The notes under the pieces: generated by a model
What the model was told of the DNA's origin: nothing
The model's input: the letters and a program-made list of their open reading frames with translations, nothing else
The model's database searches: none
Assembly: GCF_902635505.1 (NCBI RefSeq)
Contig: NC_045427.1
Coordinates: 134,649,960 to 134,713,959, forward strand
DNA length: 64,000 nucleotides
Origin: Sarcophilus harrisii
Lineage: Eukaryota > Chordata > Mammalia > Dasyuromorphia > Dasyuridae
Direction: 5' to 3'
Made by a program: the position numbers and the translations under genes
Shown: one piece after another, positions 10,958 through 36,344 of the stretch
How positions within the stretch are numbered: position 1 is the stretch's first letter
How the letters are laid out: the number at the start of each line of letters is the position of its first letter

Positions 10958-11107
10958 TTGAGGGGAAAAAAATTCTGCCTCATACCCTCCACACTCTGAC
11001 TTCTTTTTTCTGCCTTCCCTCATTGCTTTTGAACAAAGCAAAACATGAATCAAAATGGTGAAGTAGACAGAGGGGTCTGGAGTCAGAAGGACCAGAGTTC
11101 AAATATT
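10958..11107 (+). repeat. direct repeat, right copy
   Basis: Begins immediately after the L1 tail with 'ttgaggggaaaaaaattctg' and mirrors 10001-10166. Confidence 0.85.
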
Positions 11108-11250
11108 AGTTATATAATCCAGGCAAATCACTTTGCCTCAGTTTCCTTATATATAAAATACAGATAATAACAGTGTTTACCTCTTTGTTTCCAGTGCTGG
11201 CACACAGTAGGTCTATAGTGAATGTTCATTGACTGATTCCAAAGGGTGTC
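11040..11250 (+). mobile_element. tRNA-derived/MIR-type SINE
   Basis: 'gtctggagtcagaaggacca', 'tttgcctcagtttccttata', 'ctggcacacagtaggt': a sense copy, complete to its tail. Its head is the part shared with the left direct repeat. Confidence 0.8.
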
Positions 11251-11269
11251 TCCCTTCCTTCATCTGTAA

Positions 11270-11850
11270 AATAATGGATAGCATTTATGTACTTTTATTT
11301 ATATACTAAGTAAGGTTTGCAAAGCATTTTATTTGTTATCTCATCTCTTGGTTCATTTTCTCCGGCTGTCCTCCATACCTTAAACTCTTTCCTCCTCCAA
11401 TCCAGCAACTCATTTCCCAACCTTCTTTAAGTACTAAGCAAAATCTTACCTTTTACAAGAAGCCTTCTCCACACCTTTCTTAATTCTAGTGCCTTTCCTC
11501 AGTTAATTATCTCTCATTAGTCTTGTATTTAGCTTGCTTTGTAAATAATTTGTTTGCATTTTTTCTCCTGCATTAGATTGTAAATTCCTCGAGGGCAGGA
11601 ACTGACTTTTGCCTTTTTTGGCATCCTCCGGGCTTAGCACGGTACCTGGCACACAGTAGGGGCTTAATAAGTGTTTATTGGCCAATTGATTTTTCCCAAA
11701 ACAGCCCCGTGAGATAGGTGCTATATACATGCTAGCTATAGGATTACTGTCATTGTTAATAGTATTATTTTGCAGCCCCCAGAACAAATGAGGAGATGCC
11801 AAAGAGACGCTTGGTGTGTTGCACCCACATGAGGGTCTCTCCCGCCTCGC
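11270..11850. mobile_element. MIR (-), L2 tail (+) and MIR (-) remnants
   Basis: 11270-11345 is antisense MIR ('aaggtttgcaaagcatttta'). 11345-11690 is a sense L2-type LINE end with 'gattgtaaattcctcgaggg' and 'cacacagtaggggcttaata'. 11695-11790 is a worn antisense MIR ('gtgagataggtgctata'). Confidence 0.6.
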
Positions 11851-12127
11851 AAATAAGATCAAGAAGGGCTGGGTTTCTTAACTCCGCGGGGTCCTCTCCA
11901 GGCCACGTCAGGGATAAGGGGGGAGGGGGACAGGCTGGTCGGGAGGAGCCTCCAGCTGGGGGCGTGTCGGGGCCGCACGTCACTCCGGGGGAGGGCGGGG
12001 TTCGCCACAGCCCCGGAGCCTCCTCCTCGGCCTCGCCGCCGCCGCCTCCGCCGCCCGCACCGGGACCCCGCCGCCCGCCAGGCCCTCTCCCCCGCCCGGG
12101 GACGGGGCCGCCGCCGCCGCTGCCGCC

Positions 12128-26346
<14,219 letters not shown>

Positions 26347-27745
26347 GCCAGAACCATGGGGGATGGGGGGGACTCCATGTCTACACCTTGGCCTCAAGGC
26401 AGCCTCTTCCCCTGGCATGCCCAGCACTGTTCTCCCTGGAGTGGGGAGAGGGGCCTGACTGTCTCCTCAGCCTCCAGCAATGGCGCCTGCTTTTCCAAGG
26501 CCCCAGGACTCAGCTCCTGGCTTCTTCCACATCTTCCAAGGCGGGGTTCCGAAAGCCTGCCAGGGAAGCCGGAGAGGAGGCTACGGCTGTTTCCTGGACA
26601 AACACCGTTCAGAGAGAGAGAATGGGGCGGACGCCCAGCACTTATCGATCTTTGATTTTTGTACCCACTACCTCTCCCGTTTTGGTCATCCCTCTTAAAG
26701 GGACTGGCAGAAGAGAGCAGTCGGCTCTTCAGTCTGGGGGGGTGGAACCTATTTTCATCCTAAGCATCAAAGAGCTGCTGAGACTCAGACCCCATCCGCC
26801 TATCCAAGCTTGACCCAAGGGGATGTGGGCAGTGAAGGCAGAGCTTGGGGAGGCCCCCTCTTCCTCCTCTGCCCCTCCTTCAGGCAATTGCAAAATTCCC
26901 AACTGCAGCATGGCAAGCACCCAAGGTATGTTCCGCACCCAGGCGGGGGCAGCTGCTAATGAGAACCTTGATGTGAGTGCAGCCAGGGTGGGAAAGGGCC
27001 CGGGGAGGAGAGCAAAGAGCCAGCCTGTGGCTGGTTTCTCTGGCGCCCTCTGAACCCGTCTCGGCAGGTCCCTGACACCTGGGTTGAGGCACTGGGATCC
27101 AGGAAGGGCCGTACCCTTAGCAGCCCGCCCAACTCCCTGGCTCTGAAAGCACACACATCTAGGGAACATCAGGCCTCGGCAGAGTCCTGAAGGAACAAGG
27201 CTGTAGTGTTCTTCAGCCCATCTGCAGACCCAGGAAGGGGCTGGAGCAAGAGCAGCCGGAGCCCATGTCCCGCTCCACGTGTTCTCGGCTGCCGCTGCTG
27301 CCACCCCGCTCACCCTGGATCTGTCTGGGCCTGCGGTAGGCAGGGCTGGCATTACCTCACAGGGCTAGAGTCGCTGGCTTCCCTACAGGCAGGGAGCAGC
27401 AGCAGCCCAAAGCCCCTTTTCTCGTTCCCTGGCTGCCTTTCTCTGGAGATCAGACTCTGGTTGCCAAGGGGGGGTAACACGCAAGGGCAGGAAACTCAAT
27501 GACCTCCCTCATCCCTCCGTTCCTTGCTGCAAACGGGGAGGATCATTGGCTGGCTACTTGTTCTCAGGGTGGGAATGTGAAGTCTGATCTCTGCTGCTGG
27601 AGACTACATGGGCTGCCTTTTTTGTTCAGCTCTGGAGACACAATGGGAGGTCTGGAATTGAGGTCTCAACTTCTATGCACTTTGGCCTATGCATGGTGCC
27701 CTCCGTGAGGCAGCACAGCAATAAAATGGTGTGGTTGTGCAAACA
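26347..27745 (+). other. FHIP2B 3' UTR
   Basis: Unique, moderately GC-rich sequence from the TGA (26344-26346) to a polyadenylation signal AATAAA at 27720-27725, followed by the GT-rich 'tggtgtggttgtg'. Cleavage near 27740 is inferred. Frames on both strands, including a 207-aa minus-strand one, lack recognisable domains and are taken as chance. Confidence 0.75.
27720..27725 (+). terminator. FHIP2B poly(A) signal AATAAA
   Basis: A canonical hexamer with a GT-rich element about 8 bases downstream. It is the first convincing signal after the stop codon. Confidence 0.75.
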
Positions 27746-28129
27746 CTATGGCTCCATCCTTTTTTATATTTTGTGGCCTTTCAACTAGAGAAAACAAAGA
27801 CAGAGACCTCTCACTCTCACAGGGATAGTTTTCCTTGTGCCAGTCTAGACTGTTCACCAAAGCAGCATTTTCATTTTATATGCCCCTTTTATCTTTGAAA
27901 TGTTTCCTCAGGTAGGTGAGGGAGACCCAAGGGAAGCCCCCACCAAGGTTTACAGCCCCATGTCTTTCTGTGATCTAAGAACCCTAGATCACCCAGGCAG
28001 GTCAGCTTATGAGAACACCTTTTATCAAGACTCCTAAGCTCAATGAAGGATCCAGCTTCTCTCTCTGGGCAATGTAACTAACACATCCCCACTTCTATTA
28101 AACACCCACCCAGGAAGACGTCAAAGGGA
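27746..28129. other. intergenic gap between converging genes
   Basis: No gene or repeat recognised. Any 3' extension of NUDT18 would enter here from the right. Confidence 0.4.
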
Positions 28130-28595
28130 GCTTCATTGAACATTTATTAAGCACTTATATACTAAGTGTTTATTAGAGACATAAGGGGTTGAAAAAGAAA
28201 CAGTGCTGCTCTCAAGGAGTTTACATTCTACTGTGGAGATAGACAGACAAAGAAGCATAACACAAAGGAAATTGAAAGAGAATTAATGGAGTCAGTGACT
28301 GTTTCACAGAGAAGGTGGCACCTGAACTTATCCATGAAGTAGTCAAGGACCCCAAGAACTGGAGAGGAGGAAGTGCATTCCAAGCTGAAAGGAAACCTCA
28401 TGTAAATACACAAAGCTGGGAGATGAGTTCCATAACAGCTGGCAGTCTAGTATGGCTGGAATGTAGACTTCACGAAGGGAACAAGTATGAAAGAAGGTGA
28501 GAAGCCTAAGTACAAGTCAGACTGTGGAAGGCTTTAGGCCTGTATAGAAGTTTATATTTTCTAATGCTATTTTTGAGCAGGGCAATGACATGGTC
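28130..28595 (+). mobile_element. ancient interspersed repeat, unnamed family (long copy)
   Basis: 'aacatttattaagcacttat', 'ctgctctcaaggagtttaca', 'gaaggtggcacctgaactta', 'agtgcattccaagctgaaag' and 'gagcagggcaatgacatggt'. This is the longest copy here of the family at 8921, 18410, 56100 and 61555. Confidence 0.55.
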
Positions 28596-29040
28596 AGTCA
28601 CCCAATTGCTCAGGAAGAGGGCATGCTGCAGCAGCCTCCCATTTACCCTTCAACTGGCACACACCCAGGCTTCAGCACTGTAGAAGAAGATAAAAGATGT
28701 TACCATTGGCAAGCTGGCCACAAAAGATAAGTAGACCTGACTTCATCTGCAGCCAAGATGTTTTATAATCTCAGGCTCTATGATGGGTAGGCTTTCAATC
28801 TGCCTTAGGTGACCAGTGTTTGGGCTCTGAACTCTCTGCCCAAGTTTAGTCAAAGTTCCTGTTGGCAAGCAAAAAGCAGCACTAGGGATTGGAAGGAGGA
28901 TAGTGGCCTGAGAACCTGCAGGTCCCTATTTACCCCCCTCCCCAGAAGATCTCTGTGGGCTCAACTCCCAGGCATCCTAGAAAATTCAAAACCATGTGGT
29001 CTCAGTTACCTACAGGTGTGCCCATTGCCCAGCGGCTCAG
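28596..29040 (-). other. probable NUDT18 3' UTR
   Basis: Unique sequence just past the NUDT18 stop on the minus strand. No canonical AATAAA on the minus strand was found before the repeat at 28130-28595 (one lies inside it, at 28143-28148), so the 3' end of the transcript is not fixed. Confidence 0.4.
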
Positions 29041-32000
29041 CTAATTGTGGATTGGGACAACGGACACTTCTTGAAGTCTCTTTAGGAGGTGGCTTCTCAT
29101 GTCCTCCTCTTCCACCTGCCACCAGCAGAAGTTGATTCCTTGAATCTCGGGTGGCTTGTTGAAGACACCTGGGTTTCTATAGGCCACTGTTACTAGCACA
29201 TTCAGGCAGATCCCATCGGCCTGATTCTTGCCCAGGTGCTGCAGCCCCAGTACCCCCTGGGTCTTTACTGTCAACTGAGATAGCGTCAAACACTGCTGTA
29301 GGAGTCGAAACACAGACACCACAATGCTGCTATTCTGCTCTGATGGGGTGAGTCCACAGGCTGTGATGGGCAAATGGAGACTGCCTTCTGTACCTGCCAA
29401 CACCCATATATTCTTGGCACTGGTAAAGGCAGCTATAAGCCTCTGGCAGATAAACTTGCAGGGAAGCTCTTGGGGCAGAGTAGGAGGATGTTTAGCTTGT
29501 TGGTAATAGTGGGAACCCAGTTCTATGAGGGGCAGGATGTCATGGGAACGGAGTGGGGTGGGCAAGGCTGCTTGTGGATACCAGCCAGCTTGGAGGGACT
29601 CCTTATCTGCCTCCTCAGAAGTCTTGAGGATCCCACCTGAAAGAATGAAGAAGGGAGAAGGAAGCATCAGAGGTAAAGGAAAAAAGATGCCCTCTTTGGC
29701 AGAAAGATATCAATCATTTTAGAACTGCCTGTCTGTGGGGTCTGAGGAAATAAAAGGGGAGTGGGGTGCTCCCCACCCACTGCCTACCATGCTGTGAAGG
29801 AGTACCTGTGGGACGGGCAAGGAAAGCAAAGCGGATCCAGCGGGGACCTCGCTCTTCCACTGCCAGCAGCGTCAATGGCTCACATTCTAGGCCTGCCTCT
29901 TCCTTCACCTCCCGTCTCAGTGCCTCCAGAATGGTTTCCCCAGGCTCCATCCTCCCAGCAGGTAGATACCAAGACCCATGGCACTCTCTTTTGGCTTCCT
30001 GGATCATTAACACTTCACCCTAGGGAAAGAAAGAGCACCTCCCTTCCCAATTGTCCATCCCTTCCATGACCCAATTGTCCAGCCCGCCATGATCAATTTT
30101 CAGGCAAAACAAATAGCATGCTCCCTAATATCAAAAAGGTCCCTCCCAAGACCTCTGAGCCCTCCCCTCCCCCTATTCAGAAACTTAAAGAGATGCCGCA
30201 AATACTAGAGTTGGGATGAATGCAGCAGGCAGGGAAATACCCAGGCACTGTTTGCTACGTTTGCCCCTGCTCTTCCACAGCATCTGAAATTCTGACTCCC
30301 CTTTTTTCTCAATAAGTTCCCTCTGGAAAGTAGGTGCCAGGATTTCAGAATCTCATCCCTGTGAGATTTCAAGCCATTAAGAAACGGCTCAGATTGGTTT
30401 GGAAGGCCCTACCTCACAGAGCAGTGCGGATCGAAGGAGATATGTGTGGACAAGTCCACTCTGCCCTCCCTGGTGGAAGAGTCCACACGCACGCAGCTGT
30501 GCCCAGACAGGCTAAGTGCAGACAGGCTACGTGAGTGATCGCCAGAGGCAGACTCACTCAGAGGCAAAAACTCAGTCCCTGCCTTTTCTTGTATCCCCAA
30601 TACTTACCACAGGCCCTGGCACCCTGTAGCTTGCTTGTCAATCGGCTTTAAACCTTACAGGGAAAACTTAAAGGGCTATTCAAATGGCAGCTGTCATCAT
30701 CCTCCTTATTTTGACACCGTGGGCCTCCCAAATTCTCTCCTGCCTCAACTCTGATGACCTCCCTCCCACGGCCTCTCACTTGGGTGGTCAAATCTTAGAC
30801 GCTGCCATGACTTGAAACTGCTTCCCCTTGGCGATCACTGACTGCGAAATTTCCATTTCTGACATAAATCACTCCCCCAGATCCTGGCCAGCTGATGCCC
30901 TCCTGCTCTGTCTGCACGTCCTCTTCTGACTGGTCTCCCTACCTAGTCTGGACCACCCGCGCAACCCTTGCAAGCTCTGCTCCCCTCCTTCTTGAATGCC
31001 TGCTCCTTTGCCTTTCTGTCACTTCTGCTAATTTAAAATGCTAGATAAGGATGATTCCCCTTCTCTGCTCCCATTCCTCAACTGCTTTAACAAAGTAGAA
31101 GAAAGTGATGGAAAGGCCCAGATGGGGTCCTAGAATGGAAGCTAATAACTTTCACCCGGGCCCTCCCTTGAGGCGGGGCAATTATTCTGCTTCCGGCTAC
31201 TGATCCCCAGCTGCTCCCAACCTCCTTTCTCCTTAAACCCACTCACTGTCAGTCCTTGGCCTCAATCTTCCCAGGCAAGCAGGAGATGAAGTCATCTGCC
31301 TGAAACTTCCCCTCAATTCCCCTCCTCCACGCATCTGAGCAAATAGCCATACCCTCCTCCTTTCCCCTGGCCTCCCCTCCTGGCCCCGGACTGGGTCCGT
31401 CCTCCCTCCGCGCCACCCCCCACCCCCTTTCAGGACCTCTTCCATCTCAGCGCTCTTCCTCTTTACTGACACCTTTCCTAGCAAACACTTTTCCTCCAAC
31501 TTCAAAACAAACGCACACACCCTTCGAACTCGGCCATGCCCTCCAGTTAGCCTTCTCTGCACAGAGAATGGTTACATGCTGCTAACTTGCCTTTGGACCA
31601 CCGTTCACTTTCTAATCTCTCTGGTGGCTCCTTTTCCAGCTCTTTAAAAACAAGGTGGGTGGAAGAAGCTCCAGACTTCTCTTTTCTCAGTGTCTGCATG
31701 TCTCTCAGTTACTGACTCTCAGTAACTGTCTCTTAGTATCTGCTTCTGTTTCTTTCTCTCTTGACAACTATCTCTTAGTATCTGTACCTCTGCCCCCCTC
31801 TTTCTCTCCCTCCCTCCCTCCTTCTCTCTTTGTGTCTTTCTCATCTCTTTCCCTCTCTGGCTCTCCCTTGCTCTTCCCCTGTCTCTATCTCCCTCTCTGT
31901 GTGTGTGTGTCTGTCTGTATCTCTCCCTTTCTGTTTCTCTTATCTCTCTTTTCTCCTTTTGTTTCTCTTGGTGTCTCATCTCTCTTCTCTTTTTCTTCCC

Positions 32001-32353
32001 CTCTGTTTCTTTGTCTCCCCCTCTCTGTCTCTTTGTCTTTCCCTCTCTCTCTTCCCATTTTTCCATTTCCCCTCTCTCCCCCTATCTTATTTCTCCTTCT
32101 CTGTCTCATCTCTCTCCCTCTCTCTTCTGTCTCTTTCTGTTCCCCTCTTCCTCTCTTTCTCTATTCCCCTGTCTCTTTGTCTCCCCCACTCTGTTTCTCC
32201 CTCTCCCTGTCCCCTTCTCTATCTTCCCTTCTGCTCTGTTTCATCTTTCTTCCTCTCTCTCTTTCCCTTGCTCATCTTTTTGTCTCCCCCTCTCTGCCTC
32301 CCTCCCCCGCTTTCTCTCTCTCTCTCTGTATCTCTCATCTCTCTCTTCCCCTG

Positions 32354-32409
<56 letters not shown>

Positions 32410-32426
32410 CCTCCCTCTCTCTCTCC

Positions 32427-32458
<32 letters not shown>

Positions 32459-34037
32459 ATCTCTCTCCCCCCCATCTCTGTCTTTCTACAAACTTTCCCT
32501 TGATGATTTCATCAATTTTCATAGCTTCCATTTTCACCCCAAGGCAGATGACTCCCAAATCTTTATCTCCAGATTTGACTCATCCCATGCATGCCAATCC
32601 AGGGCTTCCAACTGCCTGCTGGATACCTCCCATATCAAGATGTCCTGTCAGTACTTCAAAGTCAGTGTGTCCCAAACTGAACTCATCATCTCACCTCCAA
32701 AACCTTCCCTTCTTCCTGATTTCTCTATTTCTGTTAACTATACTGCATCCTCTCAGCCACACAAGATTGTAAACCTCAGTAATCTTTAATTATTCCTCCT
32801 CTATTTGAGGCAGTTAGGTGGTAAAATGAATAGAATACTGGATAGTCAAAAGAATTGAGTTCAAATTTGACCTGAGATTTGCTATGTGTGAACTTAGGCA
32901 AGTAATTTAACTTTTATCTTAGTTTCCTCAACTGCAACATGAGGATAATGATGGTATTTACTTCCCAGAGTTGTGATGGAGATCAAACAAGATCATATTT
33001 GTAAAGTACTTGACACATAACAGGGTTTAATAAGAGGGGTCTCTTCCCTTCCCCTAATATGTTCAATAAAAATTTGTGTACCCCAATTGAATATATGTTC
33101 CTTGAAGACAGGGGCTGTTTTGTCTTTTTGTCTTTGGATAACCCCAGCATGTGGTACATAATTGATATTTAATAAATGCCTCTTTTCTCTTTCCTCCCCT
33201 TCCCCAATCCTATTCAACAAGCATTTATTTCCACCCCCCATAAAATACAAACCCCTGTTGGACAAAGAATGCTTTATCTTTTTGTCTCTGTAACCCCAGC
33301 ATGTGGCACATACTAGATGCTTAATAAAGCCTTACTGAGCAGGTGGACAATTGCTAAAGGTGTTCCCCTTTATTCAGGACCAGTTCAAGAGCCAGTCAAA
33401 GCTTTCTCCAGGCATTTTGTCTGGGTCTTTTCTATACATTTATCTTATTCTAATTTGCAAGTGCTGCCTTGCAAGCTCCTGGCGGGGAGGGATCGGATCT
33501 TGTTTCTCATCTCTGTCTCCTTAGCCCACGGTATGTGTTTAATAAATACATAAAACGTAGAGTGGGATCCTCCATGCTTGCATCCCCTGTGTTAGATACC
33601 ACAGTGTGGCGTGCCTACCAGATATTCAATAAAGGTTTGGGGTGAGTATTATTCTTCTTTGGATGACGCTCCTACTAGGCACTTAATAATATGCTGGTTT
33701 GTGCTGGAATGAGAACGGCGTCTGATTCTCCAGTCACCACCTTGCCCATTAGGGGGTCCTTTCTCCATCTCTCTTTCCCAAGCCCATGGCTTCAATGGTC
33801 CGGCCTCTAGGATCCTCTACCTGGGGATGCCTGGTCCCAAAGGACTTTAGCGTCGGGATCCTGGCTGTCTCTCACCTGGTCGTTGAAGAAGACAGCCAGC
33901 ACGATATAGGAGACATTCTTCCTGAGCTGCACGGGCACAGGTGAGATCTTTCGGGGCACAGAGTCATACTCCAGCACGGGCAGCCCCTGGCCCCCCAGCA
34001 CGGCCCTCAGATCCCCTGCCAGGCCTGAGGATGCCAT
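29041..34037 (-). CDS. NUDT18: NUDT18 (MTH3), Nudix hydrolase 18; 3 coding exons
   Basis: Coding exons on the minus strand: 34037-33876, 30019-29806, 29636-29041 (162 + 214 + 596 nt). Both introns are GT-AG and phases agree, giving 323 aa plus TAG, the same length as human NUDT18. The start [10 protein letters not shown] matches the human N-terminus. Exon 2 carries a perfect Nudix box at residues 76-98 (DNA 29956-29888): Gly, five residues, Glu, seven residues, then REVKEEAGL; the glutamates bind the catalytic metal. The N-terminal strand '[11 protein letters not shown]' precedes it. The long C-terminal part in exon 3 ('ILKTSEEAD', '[14 protein letters not shown]', 'SVVPIHN' end) is typical of NUDT18. 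The human enzyme hydrolyses 8-oxo-dGDP, 8-oxo-GDP and 2-hydroxy-dADP to monophosphates, keeping oxidised bases out of nucleic acid. No signal peptide or membrane span is seen. The ORF is intact and looks functional. Intron 1 (3.9 kb) is enlarged by repeats. Confidence 0.96.
30020..31635 (-). other. NUDT18 intron 1, unique part
   Basis: Moderately GC-rich unique sequence. Several short frames exist (for example 30334-30534), but none has splice signals or recognised similarity, and the exon 1-exon 2 join is clean without it. Confidence 0.4.
31636..32480. repeat. pyrimidine-rich block with (TC)n microsatellite
   Basis: About 840 bp of almost pure C/T on the + strand, grading into a clean (TC)n at about 32357-32406 and again at 32420-32465. 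It lies in NUDT18 intron 1, so the transcript is purine-rich (GA)n here. Three long low-complexity frames (282-319 aa) come only from this composition. Confidence 0.95.
32481..32790 (+). mobile_element. L2/CR1-clade LINE, RT fragment
   Basis: A sense frame contains '[10 protein letters not shown]' in the place of the YADD box, preceded by 'DDFINFHSF' and followed by '[16 protein letters not shown]'. This is the same RT region as 4830-5060 and 36730-37010, and it directly follows the (TC)n array. Confidence 0.8.
32795..33045 (+). mobile_element. MIR/tRNA-type SINE
   Basis: 'gaggcagttaggtggtaaaa', 'attgagttcaaatttgacct', 'ttagtttcctcaactgcaac', 'agtacttgacacataacag': a full-length sense copy. 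Confidence 0.85.
33050..33660 (+). mobile_element. series of L2-type LINE 3' tails
   Basis: Four successive sense tails, each with a 'ttgaagacagggg'- or 'cctggcggggaggg'-like block and/or a 'cccagcatgtgg'-like block followed by 'ttaataaa' or 'ttcaataaa': near 33165-33178, 33295-33330, 33470-33545 and 33595-33635. They lie in NUDT18 intron 1. Confidence 0.65.
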
Positions 34038-34760
34038 GGGCAAGGGCCGGGGGGAGGAGGATGCAGGGATGGGGAGAGGAGGGAAAGGCTGGGACCCAGA
34101 GGGTGGGGACCACACTGGATCACGTGGGGGGGAGTGGTTGGGGTGGAACAGGGACTCTGGACCGGAGGGGACAGGTGGAAGAAGCCCCACGAACAAAGAT
34201 GGAAATGGGTTAAAAGAAATGGGCCCTCGGGGACGCACGGGACAGACTAAAGTCCAGGGCTAAGGACGCAGGAAGGACAGGGTCAAGGTGAGGGTCAAGG
34301 TCAGAGCCAGCTCTCCGGCAGTCCCAAGCCCGGCCGGACGAGGCGGGGGGGAGTAAGAAGGGGGAGGGAACATCAGGGCCTGGTCGGGTTCCCTCCTCCG
34401 GCCCCTCCTCTCTCGGGAGACCCAGCAGGGCCCCCCCCGCCCCCGCTGCTGTGATGTCACTCTACTCCGACCCCACCATTGGTCTGCTGGAGTCCTTTAG
34501 AACAAGGAGGTGGAGACTGTTCTTAAAGGAGCCGAGTCCGCGGAGTGACCGTTCAGACTTCCTCCCAACTCGCGCTGGCCCTTCCCTTGTCCCTTCCGCG
34601 GCGTGATGATGTCACCATCCCTGAGGACTGCAGGGGACTTCGGAGTGACGTCACAGAAAAGCGGTGACAACCTCTGTCCAGACCTTGGCCCACCCTCCCC
34701 GGTTCTCTCCTTCGCCCCCTCCCCTTTGCATCCCAGTCCGACGCAGCCACGCATGCATTT
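34038..34760 (-). promoter_or_regulatory. NUDT18 upstream CpG-rich region with CRE-like sites and CCAAT box
   Basis: GC-rich sequence upstream of the NUDT18 ATG. It contains a perfect CRE palindrome TGACGTCA at 34646-34653, two TGATGTCA half-matched copies at 34452-34459 and 34607-34614, and an inverted CCAAT box (ATTGG on +) at 34478-34482. The start site is not fixed; the CCAAT box and the nearest CRE lie about 415-445 bp from the ATG. Confidence 0.6.
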
Positions 34761-35185
34761 CCTCCTCTGGGACCCTTAAAACTGCCTCCCCCCCTTGCCA
34801 CGCCTCGTAGCCGTCCTCCTTGGCTCTTCCTGGAGCCAGACAGAACCGGGTCAGCCTCTCTTCCGCACATCAGTCCAACTTGCACCCCACACCCCCACTG
34901 TCTCTGCAAGCTGAGCACCCCATTCCTCCCCCACCTCCAATCCGGACGCTCTTCCCCGCATCCTGGTGGGCCTTTGGATTCTGACACCGGCAAACTACCT
35001 GTTTTTGTCTTTGCCAAAGGGTGAACGCGGAGCCCCAGATGTGCTCCGGGGTGGGGGGCAGCCTTCCAGGACAGGGGGGCATCTCCCCAGGCTTGCAGGC
35101 TAATGCTCGTCCGCTCACAGGGATAGTTGTGGAGTCTGTGGGCGCTTTTGTCTAACACTGAGCTTGCAGACCCCCGGAATCCTCA
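34761..35185. other. GC-rich unique sequence upstream of NUDT18
   Basis: Moderately CpG-containing sequence with no recognised exon. It may be upstream regulatory DNA or a 5' noncoding exon; neither can be shown. Confidence 0.35.
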
Positions 35186-35188
35186 GGA

Positions 35189-35605
35189 TTTTTTTTTTTT
35201 TTTTTTTGTCTACAATTATTTTATTTTTAAAAATTATTATTATTAAAGCTTTTTATTTTCAAAACACATGCATAGATAGTTTTCAACATTCACCCGTTCA
35301 AAACCTTGTATTGCATATTGTTTCCTTCTCTTCCTTGCATCCCCTCCCCTAGAGGGCAAGTAATCCAATATATGTTAAATATGTGCGATTCTTCTATATG
35401 TATTCCCACAATTATCATGCTACACAGAAAAATCAGATCAAGAAGGGAAAAAATGAGAAAGAAAACAAAAAGCAAGCAAACAAACATTCAATCACAAGAC
35501 CATTGGAATTGGTCTGAATCACCTCGTTGTTGAAAAAAGACCAGTCCATCAGAACTGATCATCGTATAATTTTTCTATTGCCATATACAGTGATCTTTCA
35601 AGATT
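35189..35605 (-). mobile_element. L1 3' end, 5'-truncated
   Basis: Begins with a T-run at 35189-35207 (reversed poly(A)), then 'aaagctttttattttcaaaa', 'cccctcccctagagggcaag', 'atatgttaaatatgtgcg' and 'agaactgatcatcgtat'. It matches the + copy at 51185-51896 in reverse. Target duplication not found. Confidence 0.8.
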
Positions 35606-35940
35606 TCTTCATCCCCAACTGCTGCCTTTTGTAATCCTACATTTGGACTTGCATGCCTCCTTATTATTTCTCACTGAAGAGCAATGGAAGGGCAGGTCCA
35701 TGGTGAGATGATCTGGGGGGAGTGGAGGTCAGCAAGGTATCCCTGAGGGCCAGTGGCAAAGTCAAATAAACTGCATAAGGAAGGATCCCTGCCAACTACA
35801 TGCCGATTTAGAAAACCATAAATTAACATTAGCTATGTCTTACTGTATTTTTGTTTATTTTATTAAAATTTGTTTTTGTTAAATAGTTCCCATTTCATTT
35901 TAATCTGGCCTACTTATTGTTGAATTGTGGACCTACCTTT
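35606..35940. other. unassigned intergenic sequence
   Basis: No gene or confident repeat recognised. Confidence 0.3.
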
Positions 35941-35944
35941 GGTA

Positions 35945-36165
35945 CCGGGCTAGTGCACTACCTATGGAGTCAGAAACCCCTCCCTCAATGAGTAGCTGTG
36001 TGATCTTGAGCAAGTCACTTAACTACTCTGTCACCAGCAATATGGGGATAATAAGAGCACCTCTCTCTCAGGTTGTTGTGAGAATCAAGTGAAAAAATAT
36101 TTGGAAAGCACTTTGCAAACCTCAAATTGCTATAGAAATGCCAATTATTATTATTACTATTATCT
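35945..36165 (+). mobile_element. MIR-type SINE
   Basis: 'gagtagctgtgtgatcttga', 'gcaagtcacttaactactct', 'ggttgttgtgagaatcaagt', 'gcactttgcaaacctcaaa': sense, near complete. Confidence 0.8.
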
Positions 36166-36344
36166 CTCTGACACATGTTGTCTAGAGGAACAGGGACAAG
36201 TCATTTAATCTGTAGGTACTCTGCAGCTCTCCAAGACTATGAGCTGAAGTGCTGACTTTCTTTGACAAGGGGAATTTCTTCATAGAGAGTTGATTCTATC
36301 AATGAAATCATATCTCTAGTCCAAAAGCCCTAAATATCCCCATA

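Noticed and set aside
26729-27352. 207-aa minus-strand frame in the FHIP2B 3' UTR
   Set aside because: No recognised domain, no splice or poly(A) support on that strand; GC-rich chance frame.
31655-32789. Long + strand frames of 282-319 aa rich in Ser, Leu and Phe
   Set aside because: They exist only because the DNA is C/T-only low complexity; no splice signals, domains or start context.
34797-35160. Possible HR or other gene exon upstream of NUDT18
   Set aside because: GC-rich, but frames do not resemble HR and no convincing splice pairs were found.
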